Positions 6,020 to 13,643 of a DNA stretch of 34,390 nucleotides are shown here, one piece after another. The notes under the pieces were generated by a model that saw only the letters and a program-made list of their open reading frames with translations, was not told the origin of the DNA and did not search any database. The translations under genes were made by a program, and so were the position numbers. How positions within the stretch are numbered: position 1 is the stretch's first letter; each line of letters opens with the position of its first letter. This DNA comes from DATFPQ01 sp035264765 (GTDB lineage Bacteria; Actinomycetota; Actinomycetes; Actinomycetales; Angustibacteraceae), in the NCBI GenBank assembly GCA_035264765.1, contig DATFPQ010000194.1, positions 1 through 34,390 of the forward strand. The letters are read 5' to 3'.

Positions 6020-7513
6020 GTGCCGCAGTCCCAGGTCGATGGCCTCTTCTCGGCCACGTCCGGCGCGTCTGGGGTCGCCCGCCGGGCCCTGCGCTCCTTC
6101 GGCTGGGCCACAACCTCCTTCGCCGTGAGCCGCGGCTTGACACTCCTCAGCACGCTGGTCCTGGCGCGGCTGCTCACCCCGCGCGACTTCGGGGTGATGG
6201 GTGTCGGGCTCGCCTTCGTGGCCTTCGCCGAGGTCGCGCTCGACCTCGGCATAGCCGCCGCCCTCATCTACGAGCAGGGCCGCGGGATCGACACGCGCGT
6301 ACGGACGGCGTTCACACTGAACCTCGTCGTGGCCGTGGTGTGCACGATTATCGCGATCCTGGCCGCACCCCTGCTCGCCGAAGCCACTGGTACCACCCAC
6401 GACGTGCTCCTCCTGCAGGTGATGTTCTGCTATCTGCTGTTCCGCGGCGCGGGGCAGGCCCAGGACGCGCTGCTGCGCCGCGACATGGCCTTCGGCAAGC
6501 GGGCGGTCGTGGAGTCGGTCCGGGCCGCGGTCCGTGCCGCCGTCTCCATCGTCCTGGCGTTGCAAGGCCTGCAGGCCTGGGCCCTTGTCATCGGGCTGCT
6601 GGCCGGGGAGATCGCGGGGACGGCCTGCTGCTGGTTCTTCGTCCGCATCCTGCCCGCCGTCCGCCTCCAGATGAAGGTGGTGCGCGGCCTGCTGCGTTAC
6701 GGCAGCGCGGTGCTCGGGATGAAGGTTGTCAGCGCCGTGGGTGAGAATGCGGACTACTTCATCGTGGGCCACCAGCTGGGACCGACCCAGCTGGGCTTGT
6801 ACCTCATCGCCTTCCGGCTCCCCGAGCTGTGCCTGGCCAACCTCTACTGGATCTTCTCCAGCGTGGCCTTCCCCACGTACGCGACGGTGCGAGCGAAGGA
6901 GCCCAGCGCCTTCTCGGCTCTGGTCCTACGGGCGCTCGGGCTCCTGACGCTCTTCGGCTTCCCCGTCGGCGTCGGGCTGGCCATCGTGTCGCAGGACGCC
7001 GTGGTGGTGCTGTTCTCGCAGCGTTGGGCGGGCTCTGGCGCCCCGATGACACTGATCGCGCTCGCGATGGCCGTGACCTCGATCGGCTACGCGTCCGGGG
7101 ACGTCCTGCCGGCAATCGGCAAGCCGGCCGCGTTGCTCAGGATCAGCGCGCCACTGACGGTGCTTGCTGTGCTGGGTTACCTCCTCGCGGCTCCGCACGG
7201 CGTCGTCGCCGTCGCCGCGGCGCACCTGGCGGTGAGCCTGACCTCGGCCGTGGTCCGACTGGTGGTCGCCAACCGGTTGACTGGCATCAGGCTGTCGCGC
7301 AGCATCGCCGCCATGGTTCCTGCGCTGGCCACCTCGGCCGGCGTCGCGGTCGGCGCCGTTCCGGTGGCCCTACTCACCGAACCGGGGGTCGGCTCGCTCA
7401 CCGCGACGATCGCCTGTGGCGCGGCCGGCGGTCTCGCGGCACTGGCAGTGTGCAGCCCCGCGACGCTGCAGGAGCTGCTGCGACTGCGGCTCCCGAACGC
7501 GCGTCAGGCCTGA
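6020..7513 (+). CDS. Wzx-type polysaccharide flippase
   Basis: 497 aa polytopic membrane protein of the polysaccharide_synt / MOP exporter superfamily, predicted 12-14 transmembrane helices. The N-terminus shows the family pattern: GWATTSFAVSRGLTLLSTLV, LARLLTPRDFGVMGVGLAF, and a glycine/alanine-rich first bundle; the middle has FIVGHQLGPTQLGLYLIAFR (about 251-270), also typical. It would move undecaprenyl-linked repeat units across the membrane to the polymerase encoded next door. GTG start at 6020 with GAGG (6008-6011) 8 nt upstream. Its last 10 bp overlap tail to tail with the polymerase gene. The sugar unit it carries is unknown. Confidence 0.9.
   Translation: MPQSQVDGLFSATSGASGVARRALRSFGWATTSFAVSRGLTLLSTLVLARLLTPRDFGVMGVGLAFVAFAEVALDLGIAAALIYEQGRGIDTRVRTAFTLNLVVAVVCTIIAILAAPLLAEATGTTHDVLLLQVMFCYLLFRGAGQAQDALLRRDMAFGKRAVVESVRAAVRAAVSIVLALQGLQAWALVIGLLAGEIAGTACCWFFVRILPAVRLQMKVVRGLLRYGSAVLGMKVVSAVGENADYFIVGHQLGPTQLGLYLIAFRLPELCLANLYWIFSSVAFPTYATVRAKEPSAFSALVLRALGLLTLFGFPVGVGLAIVSQDAVVVLFSQRWAGSGAPMTLIALAMAVTSIGYASGDVLPAIGKPAALLRISAPLTVLAVLGYLLAAPHGVVAVAAAHLAVSLTSAVVRLVVANRLTGIRLSRSIAAMVPALATSAGVAVGAVPVALLTEPGVGSLTATIACGAAGGLAALAVCSPATLQELLRLRLPNARQA
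7504..7513. terminator. Palindrome formed by two overlapping opposed stop codons
   Basis: TCAGGCCTGA is its own reverse complement and contains the stop of the flippase (7511-7513) and of the polymerase (7504-7506). The two coding regions overlap by exactly these 10 bp. Too short and loopless to be a convincing terminator; recorded because the arrangement recurs at other convergent junctions. Confidence 0.35.
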
Positions 7514-9480
7514 GGCACCGCATTCGCCCGGCCGGCGCGCAGGGTGTACACCACCGCGACCCCCAGGGCACCGACTGCGGCCGCTAGCCCACACGCGAGC
7601 GGAAACCGAGCACGGTCGGCGGAGCTGTTCTCGACGACGACGGGCGCCGATCCGGGAACGCCGCCGACCAGGTACAGAGGCTGGACGCTGTCGAGGTACA
7701 GTCCCAAGGCCGACCGGGCCGCCAGGGAGGCACTGACGGCCCGGGCCCTCGTGGCGCTGGTGGCGGAGATCTCGATCACGGCGCTGCCTGGCCGTTGCAC
7801 GGCCGTGACGGTTGTCGCCGGTGCCGATGCCCTCGGCCCGGTGGCGTCCGCCCGATCCTCGCTCTGCGCCCGAGACCGAGCCACCTCCGCGACGGTGGTC
7901 ATGATGACGGGGCGCGACAAGACGTCCCTGACGTAGGCGGTGTCCGCTCCAGGCGACGCCGGCTCGACCACGGCCCGCACGGTCGCCGTCCACGTCGACG
8001 GGCTGCGGACCACGAACAATGCGAGGGACAGGACCCCGAGCAGGAGCACAGCCGACCCTGCCGCCCATCGGACAGCGGTCCGGCGCCTCGCCAACCCCAG
8101 CACCGCAGCGTCCGACGCGGGCGAGCGCACCCTTCGCACCACCTCCAGATGCCGCGACCTCAGGTCCAGCGCGGCGCCGACCGCGACCACGACCACGAGG
8201 ATCCGCAGGTTCGCCAGGTGCAGGAACAGGCTCGCGACCGCCCAGCCGACCAGCCCAGCGACGACGCCTGCCGCCAGGCGACCACCGGGCGCACGGCCGT
8301 GGTCGCGGCCACGCAGCCACGCCCTCAGCGCGAGCACCGTCGCGCCCCCGTACAGGGCGAGCCATCCGAACAGACCCACCAGGCCGCCCTCAGCGAGCAT
8401 CTGCAGGTACAGGTTGTGCGGCGCGATGACCGCGGACAATCCCGGCGCGTGGGCCCGGCGGTACTCCGGGGCCCGCACGTCGAAGTTGCCGACCCCTACG
8501 CCCAACACCGGATGGTCCGCGAACATCGCCAGGCTCACCCGCTGGACCGCCAGCCGGTCGGTCAGCGACACGTCGGTCTGGCTCGGCGATCCCTGGGTCG
8601 CCAGCGTCAGCGTCTCCAGCCGTGACGTGGTGCCGGGGACCGCGAGCGCGAGCGTCATCGCGAGCGCCAGGACGCCGACCTTGCGCCGGGTCGACAACCC
8701 GGACAGCACCACCCATGTGACGCCGGCGGCGAACAGCGCCAGAGCGCCCCCGCGCGACTGCGTCAGGTAGCAGCCGGCGGCGATGGTGACCGCGGCGGCC
8801 AAGCACAGAGCCCTCGTGCCGCGGCTGCGCGCCACGGTGGCCAGGGAGACGGCCAGCGGAAAGAAGAGCACCAGCACGCGAGCCCAGAAGTTGACGTCCG
8901 ACAACGGACCGGAGTGCCTGGACGTCAGCGCCCCCACGTCCCTACCGAGCGGGACCTGGCTGAAACCTCCGAAGTCCGTGGCGTTGTGCAGCACGAACTC
9001 CTGGACGGCGCTCAGGCCGGCCAGGACGGCCACGGCGGCCACGGCCGCCGCGACGACCTCGACCGGCCGCGACGTCCCGGCGAGAAGCGGTGTGAGAATC
9101 AGGAGCGGCGCCAGGTCCTTCGCCTCCTCGAGCAGCTCGACGACACCGGCGGGGACGTCCTGCGCAGCCAGCAGCGAGATGGCCCGGGTGGCGAGGTAGA
9201 CGAGGGCCAGGACCAACACGGGCGAGGTCGGGACGCGCGGCGCGCCGCGCAGGCGCGCCACGGCAAAGGCCGCGGCGGCGGTCGCGAGCACGACCAGGTA
9301 CGCGTTCAGGGGACCGGCCGAGCCCAGGACGCCGCTGGTGTCGGTGACGACGACCACCACCAACAGCAGGAGGGCGAGCCGGGGGCGCAGGACGGCCAGC
9401 AGCAGGACCCCGGCGGCGACGACGGCGACCAGCCCGGCAAGGAAGACAACCGGCGGTGTGCTCAGCGTGCCAAGGCTCAC
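7504..9480 (-). CDS. O-antigen polymerase/ligase-like protein fused to a Wzz-like module
   Basis: 658 aa with two parts. Residues 1-445 are a polytopic Wzy_C-type (O-antigen ligase superfamily) protein of about ten to twelve helices, with the family motifs TQSRGGALALF (240-250), HPVLGVGVGNF (323-333) and APHNLYLQMLAEGGLVGLFG (353-372), whose His355 is the conserved family histidine. After a basic cytoplasmic stretch (about 441-471), a second part looks like a chain-length regulator: helix 472-491, extracytoplasmic region 492-626 beginning WTATVRAVVEPAS, and a closing helix 627-647. Expected role: polymerising flipped EPS units and setting chain length in one polypeptide. The GTG start overlaps the upstream Wzz-like stop as GTGA (9477-9480). 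No kinase domain is present. Confidence 0.85.
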   Translation of the reverse strand: MSLGTLSTPPVVFLAGLVAVVAAGVLLLAVLRPRLALLLLVVVVVTDTSGVLGSAGPLNAYLVVLATAAAAFAVARLRGAPRVPTSPVLVLALVYLATRAISLLAAQDVPAGVVELLEEAKDLAPLLILTPLLAGTSRPVEVVAAAVAAVAVLAGLSAVQEFVLHNATDFGGFSQVPLGRDVGALTSRHSGPLSDVNFWARVLVLFFPLAVSLATVARSRGTRALCLAAAVTIAAGCYLTQSRGGALALFAAGVTWVVLSGLSTRRKVGVLALAMTLALAVPGTTSRLETLTLATQGSPSQTDVSLTDRLAVQRVSLAMFADHPVLGVGVGNFDVRAPEYRRAHAPGLSAVIAPHNLYLQMLAEGGLVGLFGWLALYGGATVLALRAWLRGRDHGRAPGGRLAAGVVAGLVGWAVASLFLHLANLRILVVVVAVGAALDLRSRHLEVVRRVRSPASDAAVLGLARRRTAVRWAAGSAVLLLGVLSLALFVVRSPSTWTATVRAVVEPASPGADTAYVRDVLSRPVIMTTVAEVARSRAQSEDRADATGPRASAPATTVTAVQRPGSAVIEISATSATRARAVSASLAARSALGLYLDSVQPLYLVGGVPGSAPVVVENSSADRARFPLACGLAAAVGALGVAVVYTLRAGRANAVPQA

Positions 9481-10256
9481 GGGTTGCGGTGCCTCGCTGT
9501 TGCCGCTGTTGCCGCTGTTGCGGCCGCGTCGGCGGTCGGCTTCGCGCCGGGCGACGAGCCGTCGGGACCGTCGTCCCAGTCCGGGAACAGCGGCTCTTCC
9601 GCGCCGTCGGCGTCGGCCGGTACCGCGGAACGGCCGGGTGAACGCCTCACCGACCTGCCCAACCGCAGGTGGCGGAACACCTGCTGCGTCACCACCCCGG
9701 CGACCAACGCGAGGACCCCGACCAGGGCGAGCGACGCGACCCGGCCGAGCGGCTGACGGACGGCGCTGCCCGCCGCGCTGAGGGTCCGGGAGACGTAGGG
9801 GGACTCCAGAGCCGCGATCCGACGGTTCCCCAGGTCGGCGACCCGGTCTGCCACGGACACTGCCACGGCGGGTTGGGTTGCCGTGACGGTGATGTCGAGG
9901 ACGCTCGTGTCCGGGACCACCTCCACGTCCACGGTGAGCGACGCCCCTTGCGCCGGCGACAGGCCCAGCCCGGCCGTAGCCTCCTGCGCGGGACGGCTGT
10001 CCCGCAGCAGCTCGGCGTACGTCGCCGGCACCTGACCGCGGCTGAGCGTGTCGTAGAGGGACGCCAGCTCGTTGGGGTCGCTGGAGCCGGAGGGAAGTAC
10101 GAGCAACGACGAGTGCGCCTGCCAGGCCGGCTGCCGCGCCCAGGCCGCCGGCAGACCGACGAGGAGCACCAGGACGACAGCGACGATTCCGGCACGAACG
10201 CCGGGAACCGCCCAGCCGTGCCGCCGAGGGGGCACGAGGCGTGCGGGCGGGCTCAC
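9477..10256 (-). CDS. Wzz-like chain-length / polysaccharide co-polymerase protein
   Basis: 259 aa from the chosen GTG. Two membrane helices (about 20-40 and 170-190) bracket an extracytoplasmic region beginning WQAHSSLLVLPSGSSDPNEL, the Wzz/YveK topology. A cytoplasmic tail follows with charged and Ala/Thr repeat sequence (AATAATAATA). The extracytoplasmic start resembles the Wzz part of the neighbouring fusion (WTATVRAVVEPASPGADTAY), so the two are probably paralogous. No Walker motifs, so not a tyrosine-kinase Wzc. Start: the in-frame GTG at 10295 has no ribosome site, while the GTG at 10256 follows a TAATAT box by 7 nt, suggesting a leaderless message. Translationally coupled to the polymerase gene. 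Confidence 0.8.
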   Translation of the reverse strand: MSPPARLVPPRRHGWAVPGVRAGIVAVVLVLLVGLPAAWARQPAWQAHSSLLVLPSGSSDPNELASLYDTLSRGQVPATYAELLRDSRPAQEATAGLGLSPAQGASLTVDVEVVPDTSVLDITVTATQPAVAVSVADRVADLGNRRIAALESPYVSRTLSAAGSAVRQPLGRVASLALVGVLALVAGVVTQQVFRHLRLGRSVRRSPGRSAVPADADGAEEPLFPDWDDGPDGSSPGAKPTADAAATAATAATARHRNP

Positions 10257-10263
10257 TTGTCGG

Positions 10264-10269
10264 ATATTA
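10264..10269 (-). promoter_or_regulatory. -10 box TAATAT, leaderless promoter candidate
   Basis: TAATAT on the minus strand is an excellent -10 match and stands out in a GC-rich background. It is followed by CCGACAA and then GTG at 10256. If used, it excludes the upstream GTG at 10295 as the start of the Wzz-like gene. Confidence 0.5.
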
Positions 10270-10344
10270 CCCGGGGAGCCGACCGGGGGTGGCACGCTTC
10301 GCTAGCACAGGCAGCGATGTCCACCAACGAGAGGTTTGACAGTC

Positions 10345-11586
10345 GTGCGGATTGCGCTCGTCGAGTTCAGCCCCGCCGGGGGGCTGTACCAGTTCGCGGC
10401 ACAGCTGGCCGGTGGGATGGCGGCGCTCGGCCACTCCGTCGACCTGCTCACCGGGCCGGACCCCGAGCTGGAGCCGCGGCCGGGCGTCCGGCAGCTGCCG
10501 ATCCTGCCTACCTGGCACCCGGCCCACCGCGCCGACGCCTCGGCTGCGCTGCGCCGGGTGCGCAGGGTGTACCGGGCGGCCCGGTACGTGCAAGCCTGGT
10601 GGGTGGTGGGTCGGTACCTGAGACGTGAGCGCCCTGACGTCGTCCAGTTCGCCGAGTGGCGCTTCGCCCTTGACGGCGCGATGTTCCAGCTCGCCCTGGC
10701 GGGCGCCCGCCCGGAGGTGGTGGCCGACGTCGCCCACTCGCCCCTGCCGCTGAGCGAGAGCAGGGACGCCGAGGGACTGCTGAAGTCCGGGCCGCTGCTC
10801 CACCGGTCGCTGCGCAGCGCGTATTCGCGCACCGATGTGGTGTTCGTGCTCGGAGAGCGCTCACGCGCCGAGTTCCAGGAGGCGTTTGGCGCGGTGACCC
10901 GGATCGAGGTCGTCCCGCACGGCGACGAGGGCGTGTACGCGACCGCCGACCCCACGGACGCGGGGACCTCGCCCGAGACGGTCCTCTTTTTCGGTGGGTT
11001 GTCTCGCTACAAGGGTCTGGACCTGCTCCTCGATGCGTTCGCGCAGCTCCGCGAGCGACGGCCCGCGGCCCGCCTGGTGGTCGCCGGTCCGGTCGTGGAC
11101 GTCGACGTCGACCGGCTGCGAGAGCGGGCCGACGCCATCGGCGGCGTGGACCTGCGACCGGGCTACGTGCCCGTCGAGGAGGTGGCGGACCTGGTCACTG
11201 CCGCCCGGCTCGTCGTGACGCCGTACCTGCGGGCCAACGTGAGCGGCGTCGCCCACCTGGCGCACACGCTGGCGCGTCCTGTCGTCGCGACCGACGTCGG
11301 GGACCTCCGCGAGGTCGTCCGCGACGGCGAGACGGGGATCCTCGTCCCCGCTGCGGACGCCAGCCGGCTCGCCGAGGCGATGGAACGGCTGCTCACCCAC
11401 CCCCGGCTGGCCACGCGCCTGGGTGCCGAAGGACGCGCACGGCTGCGCGAGGGCTCGTCCTGGCGCCAGGTGGCCGAGCGGGTCACCGGGGTCTACCAGG
11501 ACCTGCTTGCGCGGTCGGACGGCGTGGGTGCGCCGGCCGCCGAGCCGCTCGACGGCCTCCACCGACGGCGCCGGCACGCGACGTGA
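10345..11586 (+). CDS. GT4 glycosyltransferase
   Basis: 413 aa GT-B enzyme. N-terminal acceptor half starts RIALVEFSPAGGLYQFAAQL; the C-terminal donor half begins near 205 with ETVLFFGGLSRYKGLDLLLDAF, and carries YVPVEEVADLVTAARLVVTPYLRANVSGVA plus a DVGDLREVVRDGETGILVPAAD motif, the expected phosphate/ribose-binding region of GT4. Two Wzz-like and GT operons diverge here. I prefer GTG at 10345 (GAGG at 10331-10334, 10 nt upstream) over the TTG at 10336. No membrane span, so cytoplasmic or peripheral. First of three coupled genes; its stop overlaps the next start as GTGA (11583-11586). Confidence 0.9.
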   Translation: MRIALVEFSPAGGLYQFAAQLAGGMAALGHSVDLLTGPDPELEPRPGVRQLPILPTWHPAHRADASAALRRVRRVYRAARYVQAWWVVGRYLRRERPDVVQFAEWRFALDGAMFQLALAGARPEVVADVAHSPLPLSESRDAEGLLKSGPLLHRSLRSAYSRTDVVFVLGERSRAEFQEAFGAVTRIEVVPHGDEGVYATADPTDAGTSPETVLFFGGLSRYKGLDLLLDAFAQLRERRPAARLVVAGPVVDVDVDRLRERADAIGGVDLRPGYVPVEEVADLVTAARLVVTPYLRANVSGVAHLAHTLARPVVATDVGDLREVVRDGETGILVPAADASRLAEAMERLLTHPRLATRLGAEGRARLREGSSWRQVAERVTGVYQDLLARSDGVGAPAAEPLDGLHRRRRHAT

Positions 11587-12698
11587 AGGTCCTGACCGTC
11601 ATCGACTCGCTGCGGCTCGGCGGCGCCGAGAACGTGCTGGTGACGCTGGCCCGGGCCGCCGCGTCGGCCGACCTGCAGCTGCAGGTCCTGAGCCTGGGCC
11701 CATCGACGGGCCCGCAGGCTCAGCTCAGCCCCCTGCTCGAGGCGGAGGGCATGCGGCCGCGGTTCCTGTCGCTGCGTCGGCTGGCCGACCCGACCGCCGT
11801 CCCGCGCATCGCGCGCGCGATCCGGGCCTCCGGCTGCGACGTGGTGCACGCGCACCTGGAGCACGCCGCGACCCTGGTTCCCCCGGCCAGTGCGCTGGCC
11901 CGCCGTCCCGCCGTGTCCACGTTCCACCAGCTCGCCGGACAGCTGCAGGGCCGGGAGGCGGTCAAGGAGCGGCTGGCCATCGCGGCGGCGAACCGGGGCA
12001 GGTCCGTGGTCTTCGTCTCCTCCGCCTGCCTGGAGAGCTTCGCCGAGCGCTACCGGCGCCACGGCCGCTGGGTCGTGCTGCCCAATGCGGTGGACCTCGA
12101 CCAGTACACCCCCACGCCCGCGACCATGCCCGCCAACCTCGCGATCCCGCACGGCGTGCCGACGGTGGCCGTCGTCGCGGCCCTCCGCCCGGCCAAGGAC
12201 CACGAGACCGCCCTGCGCGCGTGGCCGGCGGTGCTGGCCAGGGTGCCGTCGGCCCGCCTGGTCGTGGTCGGTGCGGGCCCCACGTTGCCGGAGCTGGAGC
12301 GCCTGGCTGCGCGCGAGGGGATAGCCGACCGGGTCGTCTTCGCCGGCCTGCGCACCGACGTCACGACGATCCTGCGGGCCTCGACGCTCGCTGCCCTGCC
12401 CACGACGACCGAGGCCCTGCCGACCGCCCTGATTGAGGCGGCCGCCTGCGGGCGGGCCGCCGTCGCCTCCGACGTCGGCGGGGTCCGTGAGGTGCTCGTG
12501 AACGGGGAGACCGGACTGCTGGTGCCGCCGCGCGACCCAGGTGCTCTCGCGCAGGCGATCCGGGCGCTGCTGCTCGACGAGCCGACCAGGACCCGGATGG
12601 GGCGGCGGGCGCGGGAACGCGCGGAGTGCATGTTCGGGATGACGCGGTGGGCCAAGGAGCTACGGGCGCTCTACGAGAACGCGGGGGCAAGCGGATGA
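11583..12698 (+). CDS. GT4 glycosyltransferase
   Basis: 371 aa GT-B enzyme. The N-terminus has the family glycine loop IDSLRLGGAENVLVTLARAA; the acceptor half includes DVVHAHLEHAATLVPPASAL; the donor half contains VAALRPAKDHETALRAWPAV, the catalytic/donor stretch PTTTEALPTALIEAAACGRA and VASDVGGVREVLVNGETGLL. Strong motif-by-motif resemblance to the GT4 at 14821-15987 (same GGAE start, DVVHxHLxHA, LPTALIEAxAxGR, ASDVGGV), so the two look like paralogs that may add related sugars. Coupled by 4-bp overlaps to the GT upstream and the deacetylase downstream. Confidence 0.92.
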   Translation: MKVLTVIDSLRLGGAENVLVTLARAAASADLQLQVLSLGPSTGPQAQLSPLLEAEGMRPRFLSLRRLADPTAVPRIARAIRASGCDVVHAHLEHAATLVPPASALARRPAVSTFHQLAGQLQGREAVKERLAIAAANRGRSVVFVSSACLESFAERYRRHGRWVVLPNAVDLDQYTPTPATMPANLAIPHGVPTVAVVAALRPAKDHETALRAWPAVLARVPSARLVVVGAGPTLPELERLAAREGIADRVVFAGLRTDVTTILRASTLAALPTTTEALPTALIEAAACGRAAVASDVGGVREVLVNGETGLLVPPRDPGALAQAIRALLLDEPTRTRMGRRARERAECMFGMTRWAKELRALYENAGASG

Positions 12699-13642
12699 AC
12701 GCGGTGCGCCGGGAGGCGACGTCGAGCCGGCTGCTGGTCCTGGGGTGGCACAACGTCTGCGGGACGTTCTCCTTCCCCTCGCGTCCGGGCTGGGGCCGGC
12801 GTGGACTGCGCCAGCAGCTCGAGGTCCTGAGAGCCGTCGGGAACGTCGTCCCGCTGCAGCCCGCGCTGGGCACGCTGGCGGCAGGCGGCAGGCTGCCGCC
12901 CCGAGCCGTCGCGCTGACCTTCGACGACGGCTATGCGGACAACCTCACGATTGCGGCCAGGCTGCTGCGCCGGCTTCGCCTGCCCGCAACGTTCTTTCTC
13001 GTGCCGGACCTGCTCGACGGCACCACGCAGGCCTGGTGGGAGGTGGTCTCCTGGGCGATCACCACCGGCAGCGCCGGTGAGCTGCGGTGGTCCGGCGAGC
13101 GGCACGCGCTGCTCGGCCCGCAGGAGCGACGCCGGGTGGCCGAGACCGTGAGCGCCTCCCTCAAGCAGCTGGACCACGGGTCTCGCGCCGCGGCCGTCGA
13201 GGACATCGTCGAGCGGACGGCGCCCCGGGGTCCGCGGCCGGGCCGCGAGCTCTTCCTGGACTGGGGCGGTGCCCGGTCCCTGCTGCAGCAGGGGTTCGCC
13301 ATCGGCTCCCACACCTGCCGGCACGACATCCTCAGCCGCGAGAGCGGGCAGGCTCAGGAGGACGACCTTCGGGAGTCCCGCAGGCGGCTCGAGGCCGAGC
13401 TCGGCGTGCCCGTCCGAGTGCTGGCCTACCCCAACGGCCGGCGCGAGGACTACGACCAGAACACCATCGCGGCCGCCGCGGCGGCGGGCTACCGCCATGC
13501 GGTGACCACCGTGGACGGGTTCGCGACGCGGGAGGTGCGCCCGTTCGAGGTGCCGCGCTCCGTCGTGTACCCGGAGCGCAGCGTGCTCGACCTGGCCCTG
13601 TGCCTGCGCGACGCCGTGCGGGCGCGACGTGGCGGGACCTAG
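12695..13642 (+). CDS. Polysaccharide deacetylase (NodB/CE4)
   Basis: 315 aa. NodB-homology deacetylase that removes acetyl groups from N-acetylated sugars using a metal ion. Motif 1 is ALTFDDGYADN (catalytic Asp77 and metal Asp78); motif 2 is SHTCRHDIL (metal His206 and His210); motif 3 is LAYPNGRRED (243-252). The ATG start at 12695 overlaps the GT stop (ATGA, 12695-12698). No signal peptide or membrane helix is visible: residues 1-20 are MNAVRREATSSRLLVLGWHN. This contrasts with many CE4 enzymes acting on the finished polymer and suggests action on a cytoplasmic lipid-linked intermediate, or an unrecognised export. The CE4 domain carries an insert of about 100 residues (105-205) between motifs 1 and 2. 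Confidence 0.92.
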   Translation: MNAVRREATSSRLLVLGWHNVCGTFSFPSRPGWGRRGLRQQLEVLRAVGNVVPLQPALGTLAAGGRLPPRAVALTFDDGYADNLTIAARLLRRLRLPATFFLVPDLLDGTTQAWWEVVSWAITTGSAGELRWSGERHALLGPQERRRVAETVSASLKQLDHGSRAAAVEDIVERTAPRGPRPGRELFLDWGGARSLLQQGFAIGSHTCRHDILSRESGQAQEDDLRESRRRLEAELGVPVRVLAYPNGRREDYDQNTIAAAAAAGYRHAVTTVDGFATREVRPFEVPRSVVYPERSVLDLALCLRDAVRARRGGT

Positions 13643-13643
13643 G
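13638..13643. other. Opposed stop codons overlapping in CTAG
   Basis: CCTAGG at 13638-13643 contains TAG of the deacetylase (13640-13642) and TAG of the minus-strand secreted protein (complement of 13639-13641). The two coding regions overlap by 4 bp, leaving no room for a conventional terminator between them. Confidence 0.7.

Noticed and set aside
4639..6267. 542-codon minus-strand open frame opposite and out of frame with the GT2 gene and flippase
   Set aside because: No family motifs, extreme Arg/Ala/Gly composition, and it overlaps two genes with full motif support; a GC-rich shadow frame.
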